Assembly (NCBI GenBank): GCA_016202605.1
Contig: JACQOJ010000076.1
Location: 1-35,278, forward strand
Direction of reading: 5' to 3'
DNA: 35,278 nt
Source: Betaproteobacteria bacterium
Lineage (GTDB): Bacteria > Pseudomonadota > Gammaproteobacteria > Burkholderiales > SG8-41
Below the pieces are notes generated by a model. That model saw nothing but the letters and a program-made list of their open reading frames with translations. It had not been told where the DNA came from and made no database searches. Numbering within the stretch: position 1 is the first letter of the stretch; every line of letters starts with the position of its first letter. Positions 1 through 6,125 of this stretch are shown here, piece by piece. A program made the translations under genes and the position numbers.

Positions 1-121
1 CCTCACGGACAACTGTGTGGCACTACGTGCTCCAGCACGCAACCCACGTTATCACGGAGGCAGGCCGCCTCACACCAACAAGAAGCCATTCTGTCTAGGT
101 CGCCTGGCTCGAGGAACGAAC

Positions 122-727
122 ATGGCAGCGCAAATCAGATTGGCGCAAGGTCATGATGCCGAATCCATTGCTGCCATCTATCGACCGTTCGTCGAGACGA
201 CAGCGATTTCATTTGAAACCGAGGCTCCCGATCGGGAGGAAATGGTGCGCCGAATCACGGAGACGATGGCGTCATATCCGTGGCTGGTTTGCGAAATCGG
301 CGGTCAGGTCGCGGGCTACGCATACGCGACACGGCACCGAGTACGAGCGGCGTATCGCTGGTCGGTGGATACCTCGGTCTACGTAGGCCAGAAGTACTGG
401 CGGGGTGGTGTCGGTCGAGGACTATACGCCTCGCTGTTCGGCATCTTGGCGGCTCAAGGATTCTTCAACGCCTATGCTGGCATTACGCTCCCCAATCCCG
501 CCAGCGTGGCCCTCCATCAGTCAGTCGGGTTCAAGGGGATCGGGGTCCACCAGCGCGTTGGGTACAAGCTTGGGGCGTGGCATGACGTCGGGTGGTGGCA
601 ACTGCGGTTGAAGGCCAGTGAATCATCGCCGAGGGAACCGCGTGACCTCGCGACGGTTAGAAGCGAACCCGGATGGGAATCGCTTGTAACGAGTGGGCAA
701 ACGTTCATACGAGCGAAGGCTGCTTAA
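122..727 (+). CDS. GNAT family N-acetyltransferase (phosphinothricin/methionine sulfoximine acetyltransferase-like)
   Basis: MAAQIRLAQGHDAESIAAIYRPFVETTAISFETEAPDREEM...GVGRGLYASLF...GF.NAYAGITLPNPASVALHQSVGFKGIGVHQRVGYKLGAWHDVGWWQ is the typical PAT/Bar-like GNAT pattern; ATG at 122 fits better than the ORF-track start at 17. Confidence 0.9.
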   Translation: MAAQIRLAQGHDAESIAAIYRPFVETTAISFETEAPDREEMVRRITETMASYPWLVCEIGGQVAGYAYATRHRVRAAYRWSVDTSVYVGQKYWRGGVGRGLYASLFGILAAQGFFNAYAGITLPNPASVALHQSVGFKGIGVHQRVGYKLGAWHDVGWWQLRLKASESSPREPRDLATVRSEPGWESLVTSGQTFIRAKAA

Positions 728-737
728 CACTCTGGCG

Positions 738-824
738 ACCTAACCCGGGGGAATGGAGCCGACGCGCCTGACGGTCCATGCGATCATGTCGCCGCGGCGC
801 GCGGCTCATTCGCGGTCGTTAGGC
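738..824 (+). other. attC: integron attC recombination site (59-base-element-like)
   Basis: R'' ACCTAAC (738-744; RYYYAAC) and R' GTTAGGC (818-824; GTTRRRY); inner arms GAATGGAGCCGACGCGC (751-767) and GCGCGCGGCTCATTC (797-811) pair as an imperfect inverted repeat with two unpaired bases (G and A) on one arm, as in extrahelical bases of folded attC. Confidence 0.8.
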
Positions 825-846
825 GGCAGAATCGACCGGCCTTGAC

Positions 847-862
847 ATACCATATATGGTAT
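847..862. promoter_or_regulatory. Perfect 16-bp palindrome ATACCATATATGGTAT next to TTGACA; probable autoregulatory operator of the downstream HigBA-like module
   Basis: Exact self-complementarity; overlaps TTGACA (842-847), 14 nt before the toxin ATG. Confidence 0.65.
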
Positions 863-876
863 AGCCACAATATGAT

Positions 877-1158
877 ATGTGGCGGATCGAGGAACACCGG
901 CGCGTTGACAAGCAGCTAGACTCTGCGCCGCGTGAGACCTTGGTGCGGTATGAGAAGTGGAAGGACATAGCCATGATCTCTGGCCCCCCCGGGCTGCGTT
1001 TGATCAAGGGGTTTCACGACGAAGCCCTGTCAGGCGAGTGGGCTGGCCATCGTTCTTCTCGTCTGGGGCTGAAGTATCGGGTTATTTATCGTCTTGTTTC
1101 CGAAGAGCCGCTGTTCCAAGTCGTCTCGATCACCGCGCATGACTATCGGAGACCTTAG
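877..1158 (+). CDS. RelE/HigB-superfamily toxin of a type II TA module
   Basis: 93 aa; WRIEEHRRVDKQLDSAPRETLVRYEKWKDIA...HDEALSGEWAGHRSSRLGLKYRVIYRLV...VVSITAHDYRR fits a small ParE/RelE fold; directly followed by an XRE antitoxin. Confidence 0.8.
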   Translation: MWRIEEHRRVDKQLDSAPRETLVRYEKWKDIAMISGPPGLRLIKGFHDEALSGEWAGHRSSRLGLKYRVIYRLVSEEPLFQVVSITAHDYRRP

Positions 1159-1160
1159 AA

Positions 1161-1421
1161 ATGAAAGGGTTTCGCCCTGCGAAGAAGCGGATTGAGGTGT
1201 CGGTTGGCGAATCTGTGCGGATTGTGCGCGAGCTTCAGGAGCTAAGCCAAAATCAGCTTGCTCAGCTCACCGGAATTCCGCAGGCCACCATTTCCGCGAT
1301 CGAGAACGACCGTGTGAGCCTTGGGGTAGAGCGAGCGAAGATTCTTGCCAAGGCTTTGAAGTGTCATCCGGCAGTGCTCGTATTCCCTGGATGGGACGCA
1401 ACTGAAAAAACTGCCGCATAA
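1161..1421 (+). CDS. HTH XRE-family antitoxin (HigA-like)
   Basis: 86 aa; VRIVRELQELSQNQLAQLTGIPQATISAIENDRVSLGVERAKILAKALKCHPAVLVFP is a clear HTH_XRE; 2 nt after the toxin stop. Confidence 0.88.
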   Translation: MKGFRPAKKRIEVSVGESVRIVRELQELSQNQLAQLTGIPQATISAIENDRVSLGVERAKILAKALKCHPAVLVFPGWDATEKTAA

Positions 1422-1460
1422 CCTCTATATGGCCCCGGCCTGTCAAGGGGCGAAGCAAGA
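1416..1460 (+). repeat. Imperfect direct repeat copy A
   Basis: GCATAACCTCTATATGGCCCCGGCCTGTCAAGGGGCGAAGCAAGA, about 32/45 identical (ungapped, by hand) to 2280-2324. Confidence 0.55.
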
Positions 1461-1464
1461 CCGG

Positions 1465-1488
1465 TCAACGCCGTAGGCGTTGATTTTT
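1465..1488 (+). terminator. Rho-independent-type terminator
   Basis: TCAACGCC-GTA-GGCGTTGA perfect 8-bp stem followed by TTTTT; about 45 nt after the antitoxin stop. Confidence 0.75.
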
Positions 1489-1670
1489 CGACTGTCGTCG
1501 CGCCTCGTGCGCGATGGCTTATGCCGGTGCTGGGCGCGCTCGAGCGCGACTGCACCAAACGCACGGTCAAGGGGGACGCGCGCAACAGCGGCGCGCGCCC
1601 CTCACCGTGAACGTTCGGCACGAAGGAACGCGCGGTGCTATATTGACGGTCATACTTGGAGGCGTCCGCG

Positions 1671-1898
1671 ATGGACTGGAAACCCTACATCACTAGCGAT
1701 CCCCAGATCATGCACGGTGCCGTGTGTTTCCGGGGGACACGGATACCGGTATCCGTCGTTCTCGATAATCTCGCCGCAGGCGAAACGCCGGAGCGCATTC
1801 TCGATCAGTATCCTTCGCTAAAACCTGAGCATATTCCCGCCGCGACTGGCTACGCTGCGGACTTGGCGCGAGAACGCATCGTTCCCATCCCCGCCTAA
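1671..1898 (+). CDS. DUF433 domain antitoxin (VapB-like)
   Basis: MDWKPYITSDPQIMHGAVCFRGTRIPVSVVLDNLAAGETPERILDQYPSLKPEHIPAATGYAADLARE; canonical DUF433 motifs; GGAGG upstream of ATG 1671. Confidence 0.88.
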   Translation: MDWKPYITSDPQIMHGAVCFRGTRIPVSVVLDNLAAGETPERILDQYPSLKPEHIPAATGYAADLARERIVPIPA

Positions 1899-1907
1899 TC
1901 GCGCAGG

Positions 1908-2267
1908 ATGGCTGCCCGGTTCAAACTTGACGAGAATCTGCCCCGTGATGCTTAAGCCTTGCTTCGCGAAGCTGGTCACGATGTGTACACGGTGCTTGAC
2001 GAGCAGCTCGGAGGTAACCCTGATCTTCGAGTCTTTGAGGCCTCTCAGGCGGAAGATCGGATCCTCGTTACTTTTGATCTGGATTTCTCCGACATCCGTA
2101 TCTACCCTCCGGCAAGTCACAGGGGCGTTTGGGTATTGCGCCCGCACACGCAGAGCATCGATAACACACTTGCTTTGCCAAGGGCTGCTTTGATTGTGCT
2201 TCAGGCCGAGCCCACGCAAGGGCGGCTGTGGATTGTTGAGCCTGGCCGGGTCCGTATTCATGAGTAG
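1908..2267 (+). pseudogene. DUF5615 PIN-like toxin gene interrupted by one in-frame TAA (1953-1955)
   Basis: ATG at 1908 reads MAARFKLDENLPRDA*ALLREAGHDVYTVLDEQLGGNPDLRVFEASQAEDRILVTFDLDFSDIRIYPPASHRGVWVLRPHTQSIDNTLALPRAALIVLQAEPTQGRLWIVEPGRVRIHE; frame is otherwise intact. Confidence 0.85.
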
Positions 2268-2279
2268 CTGGCGATTCGT

Positions 2280-2324
2280 GCCTAACCCCTATGAGGCCCT
2301 GGCGTGTCAAGAGGTAAAAGAAAT
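2280..2324 (+). repeat. Imperfect direct repeat copy B
   Basis: GCCTAACCCCTATGAGGCCCTGGCGTGTCAAGAGGTAAAAGAAAT; begins with an attC R''-like GCCTAAC; similar to copy A at 1416-1460. Confidence 0.55.
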
Positions 2325-2468
2325 CCTGCCGCGAGGAAAGATCGAGCTGAAACTTCGCGGCGTCGTTCGTGCTCTTGCTGCAGCCTGACTTGGTTTCAGG
2401 CGGCGGGTTTCGCAGGCGCTGCCTGCTCCAAATACCTATCGTGGGTCAGACGCCGGCGGGCGTGGGCG

Positions 2469-2490
2469 TCTTGACGTTTTGACGTCTCAA
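2469..2490. promoter_or_regulatory. Candidate RHH operator upstream of the CopG-like antitoxin
   Basis: TCTTGACGTTTTGACGTCTCAA: repeated TTGACG half-sites plus GACGTC palindrome ending 7 nt before the ORF-track start. Confidence 0.4.
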
Positions 2491-2497
2491 CGCCATA

Positions 2498-2737
2498 ATG
2501 TCGCGTATGGACAGCCAAAAACGCGCCACCGTCTATTTCGAGCCTGACGTACACCGCGCCCTGCGCTTGAAGGCTGCGGCATCGGATCGCTCCATCTCCG
2601 ATATGGTCAATGATGCGGTGAAAGCCGCCCTGGCCGAGGACGCGGAGGATCTTGCGGCTTTCGCCAGGAGAAAGAACGAGAAGAGCATTTCCTTCGATAC
2701 GTTCGTCCAGGGCCTGAAGCGGCGTGGCCGGATATAG
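2498..2737 (+). CDS. CopG/ribbon-helix-helix antitoxin
   Basis: RATVYFEPDVHRALRLKAAASDRSISDMVNDAVKAALAEDAEDLAAFARRKNEKSISFDTFVQGLKRRGRI. Confidence 0.85.
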   Translation: MSRMDSQKRATVYFEPDVHRALRLKAAASDRSISDMVNDAVKAALAEDAEDLAAFARRKNEKSISFDTFVQGLKRRGRI

Positions 2738-2987
2738 GCTGCTGATCAAGGCCTCGGCTGCGAAGGAGCTTGAGGCAGCCGGCACCAAGGCCGATCGTCA
2801 ACGCATCGTTGACAAGGTTCGGACCCTCGTGGCGAATCCCCGGCCCCAGGGCTCGGAAAAGCTCGCCGGATACGCTGATCGTTACCGGGTACGACAGGGG
2901 AGTTACCGCATCATTGATCTTATTGATGATCAGCGCCGCGAGATAACGATCTTCAAGGTCGGCCATCGGAAGGATGTGTACCGATAA
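2724..2987 (+). CDS. RelE/ParE family toxin
   Basis: MAGYRLLIKASAAKELEAAGTKADRQRIVDKVRTLVANPRPQGSEKLAGYADRYRVRQGSYRIIDLIDDQRREITIFKVGHRKDVYR; GTG start overlaps the antitoxin stop by 14 nt. Confidence 0.9.
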   Translation: MAGYRLLIKASAAKELEAAGTKADRQRIVDKVRTLVANPRPQGSEKLAGYADRYRVRQGSYRIIDLIDDQRREITIFKVGHRKDVYR

Positions 2988-3197
2988 GCCATCCAGCCGC
3001 ATGATCCTCGATTCACAGTCATCCGCATCGTTTATCGACGGCTGCAAGAGGACTCTGCTCGAGATCTATCGCACAAAGGGAACGAATAACGAACGCGAAG
3101 TTTCGGCAATGCTGGCGGTAGCGCGCAAGCGCGCACCGCTGATTTCCGACGATAGGCCCTCGCGGTCACCTTTGTAACCCTTGTTCGGAGGCGCCCC

Positions 3198-5909
3198 ATG
3201 CCTGATGTAGCCGCGAAACCCGCTCTGGCCAGGACCGTGCTCCACGACTGGCATGCAAGCCACCAGGCCCGGATGGTCGGGTTCGGCGGTTGGGAGATGC
3301 CGGTCCAGTACGCGGACGGCATCATCCGCGAACACCTCGCCACGCGCCGCCACGCCGGCCTTTTCGACATTTCCCACATGGGGCGCTTTCGCGTGCGCGG
3401 TCCCGGCGCGGAGGAATTCCTGCTGCGCGTGCTGACCAACAACGCCCGGGCGCTGGAACCCGCCGAAGCGCACTATACGATCATCGCCAATGAAAACGGC
3501 GGCGCAGTCGATGACGCTTATCTCTACCGGCTGGCGCGCGAGGATTTCCTGCTGGTGGTGAATGCGGCGAACCGCGCCAGGGACTGGGAATGGATTCGCG
3601 GCTACCTGCCGCAGCAAGGCGTGAGCCTCGATGACGCGAGCGAGGAACTCGCGATGATATCGCTCCAGGGACCCCACGCGGAGGACATCCTCTCCGCGGT
3701 CGTGCCGCGAAACGAGCTTCCGGAGGCCAAGCGCAACCGGCTGAGCGTATCCCGCTTCGAATCCACCGAACTCATCGTGGCACGCACCGGATACACCGGC
3801 GAGAGCGTGTGCTTCGAGTTCTTCTGCGCGCGCGGCGCGGCTCCCGGCCTCTGGGAAAAGCTCGCAGGTCTCGGCGCAGTGCCCTGCGGTCTCGGCGCGC
3901 GGGATTCGCTGCGATTGGAAGCCGGGCTGCCGCTTTACGGCCACGAGTTCGGAATCGACCCCGAAGGCGCGGAGATTCCCGTTTTTGCGAACGATCTCGC
4001 GCGCTTCGCGGTTCGTCCTCCCGCGAGCGGAGATTACATCGGTCGCCCGGCGCTCGAAGCCCAGCGCGAGGAAGTTATCGAGATCCGCCGCGGCACGCTG
4101 AAGAAGCCCGTTGCGGAGCGGCTGCTCAAGCGCCTGGTCCTGCCCATCGCCGTGTTCGCCGGCCGCAAGCCGCTGCGCGCCGGCTACCGGCTTTTCCAGG
4201 GCGACCGGCAGGTCGGATACGTGACCTCCGGCACTTCGGTCCCCTACGCGAACTTCTATGGTGAAGGGCTCACCGCGGTTCCGGCCGCAGATCACGGCAT
4301 GCGGCCCATCGGTCTCGCGCTCATCGACTCCGGCATCCGTTTTCGCAACGACCGGCCGGTGACGCTCGAAGTCGATGACGGCAAAGGCGGACAGTTCACC
4401 GCCGAACTCGTCGAGCGCAACCTGTGGCCCGCCGCGCCCTACTCCCGTCCCGCCGGGAGCTTCACCCCGCCCCCACTACCCGCGCGCGTCGGGCTCGGCC
4501 GGCTCCACGAACACGCGGAAAAGCTTGCCGAGGCATCGCGCGCCAATACCGGCTGGCGCCGCGCCGAGTGCGTCAATCTCATTCCTTCCGAGCAGCCGAC
4601 CTCGGCGTTCGTCGATGCGCTGTGCACGGCCGACCCCGCCGGCCGCTACAACGAGCACAACCAGTTGAAGGCGCTCGGCCCGCACTCGCCCGAGGTGTGC
4701 TATTACAAAGGCACCGCCTTCATGATGGAGAAGGAGGAAGAACTGAAGGCCGCGCTGCGCACTTTTTTCAACTGCGCGCAGGTGGAACCGCGCGTGATCA
4801 GCGGCCAGATGGCGAACGACACCGTTTACGATGCGCTCAAGCAGTTCCGCAACCGGCATCGCAGCGGCGTCGAGCCGCGCCTGCTCGGTCCGGTGCTGGT
4901 GCACGATCTCAACAAGGGCGGGCACCTGAGCGCCCAGGTGCCGGGCGCGCTCAAGAACTATGTGCGGATCGATCCGCGGACCGGCCGGCCCGATATGCTG
5001 CACTTCCCTTTGTCCCGCGACAATCCCTATCTGATCGATGTCGAGGAGGCGAGGCGCATCATCGCCGAGCGGAAACCGGAGCTGCTCGTCTTCGGGCGCA
5101 GCGTCATCATTCAGCGTGAGCCCGTGCGCGAGATTGCCGCGTTCATCCATGCCGAGTTCGGCGCGGACAACCCGGAGCGGCCGGTGATCCTCTACGACGC
5201 CGCCCACGTGCTCGGACTGCTCGGGCCGCACTACCAGGATCCGCTTGCCGAAGGCGCCGATCTCGTGACGGGCTCGACGCACAAGACCTTCTTCGGGCCG
5301 CAGCGCGGCGTCATTCTGAGCAACATCGGTCCGGGTTCACCTTTCGTGGAGTTATGGCAGCATGTCGTAGCGCGCGCCTTCCCGGGGCACGTCAGCAACC
5401 ATCACCTGGGAACACTGCTGGGACTGCTCGGTGCGACCTATGAAATGCTTGCCTTCCGCGACGAATACCCGCGCCAGGTGATCGCCAATGCCAAAGCGTT
5501 CGCGCGCGCCCTGAGCGCGGGGGGACTCGCCTGCGAAGGCGATGCGCGCAACGATTACACGGAGACCCACCAGGTGCTGCTGAGAAGCGGGCGCGCCAAG
5601 GGGCAGTGGCTCGCGAAGCTGCTCGAAGCGAACAACATCATCACCAATCCGCAGGCCTTCTACGACGACCCGAGCTTCACCGCGGCGAGCGGCATCCGCA
5701 TGGGCGCGCAGGAAATGACGCGCTACGGCATGGAGGAGCGGGACTTCGCCGAACTGGCCACAGTGGTCGCGGAAATCGTCGGCGGAGGCGCCGGGCGTGC
5801 GGCGGGCCACTGGAAGTCGCGCGTCGTCGAATTCCGCAGCCGGTTCCGGGAAATGAGATATTGCTTCGGGCCTCAGGAGCAAGCCAGGGGCGTGACCGGT
5901 GACCAGTGA
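3198..5909 (+). CDS. Fusion protein: N-terminal GcvT aminomethyltransferase + C-terminal serine hydroxymethyltransferase-like domain
   Basis: N-term: VGFGGWEMPVQY, NENGGAVDDAYLYR, ARTGYTGE, GARDSLRLEAGLPLYGHE, QVGYVTSGTSVPY. C-term: ECVNLIPSEQPTS, GRYNEHN, SGQMAND, NKGGHLS, LYDAAHVLGLLG, TGSTHKTFFGPQRGVIL (PLP Lys), SGIRMGAQEMTRYG. One uninterrupted frame with a Pro-rich linker. Confidence 0.9.
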   Translation: MPDVAAKPALARTVLHDWHASHQARMVGFGGWEMPVQYADGIIREHLATRRHAGLFDISHMGRFRVRGPGAEEFLLRVLTNNARALEPAEAHYTIIANENGGAVDDAYLYRLAREDFLLVVNAANRARDWEWIRGYLPQQGVSLDDASEELAMISLQGPHAEDILSAVVPRNELPEAKRNRLSVSRFESTELIVARTGYTGESVCFEFFCARGAAPGLWEKLAGLGAVPCGLGARDSLRLEAGLPLYGHEFGIDPEGAEIPVFANDLARFAVRPPASGDYIGRPALEAQREEVIEIRRGTLKKPVAERLLKRLVLPIAVFAGRKPLRAGYRLFQGDRQVGYVTSGTSVPYANFYGEGLTAVPAADHGMRPIGLALIDSGIRFRNDRPVTLEVDDGKGGQFTAELVERNLWPAAPYSRPAGSFTPPPLPARVGLGRLHEHAEKLAEASRANTGWRRAECVNLIPSEQPTSAFVDALCTADPAGRYNEHNQLKALGPHSPEVCYYKGTAFMMEKEEELKAALRTFFNCAQVEPRVISGQMANDTVYDALKQFRNRHRSGVEPRLLGPVLVHDLNKGGHLSAQVPGALKNYVRIDPRTGRPDMLHFPLSRDNPYLIDVEEARRIIAERKPELLVFGRSVIIQREPVREIAAFIHAEFGADNPERPVILYDAAHVLGLLGPHYQDPLAEGADLVTGSTHKTFFGPQRGVILSNIGPGSPFVELWQHVVARAFPGHVSNHHLGTLLGLLGATYEMLAFRDEYPRQVIANAKAFARALSAGGLACEGDARNDYTETHQVLLRSGRAKGQWLAKLLEANNIITNPQAFYDDPSFTAASGIRMGAQEMTRYGMEERDFAELATVVAEIVGGGAGRAAGHWKSRVVEFRSRFREMRYCFGPQEQARGVTGDQ

Positions 5910-6125
5910 CCGGTGTGTCAATCCCGGGTATTCTGGAAAGGATCTCGGTCATGCCGACAGGAAAGGCTCGCAATCCGGCCGTCGAGCGGACAACACGATC
6001 TTGACTCGAGGATGGGATGGGGCCGTCACCCGGTTGAAATTGTCGCCGCCGAGGCGGAAAATCGGCAATCACTCTGGTATCCCCGGAACCTGGTCGAACG
6101 GCAAACCTGCCATTGAGGGCGCGTC

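Noticed and set aside
1-121. Possible upstream attC or attI bordering the GNAT cassette
   Set aside because: No convincing GTTRRRY core or paired arms seen in the first 121 nt; boundary may lie outside the window
1480-1660. Small ORFs between the first two TA modules (e.g. 1480-1821, 1514-1696)
   Set aside because: No recognisable motifs, overlap with the DUF433 gene in other frames, compositional artefacts
3000-3197. Glycine riboswitch upstream of the GcvT-SHMT fusion
   Set aside because: Checked by eye for a conserved glycine aptamer core; only a GC hairpin at 3115-3139 was found
3066-4295. 409-aa - strand ORF opposite the GcvT domain
   Set aside because: Shadow ORF caused by high GC; the sense strand carries conserved GcvT motifs
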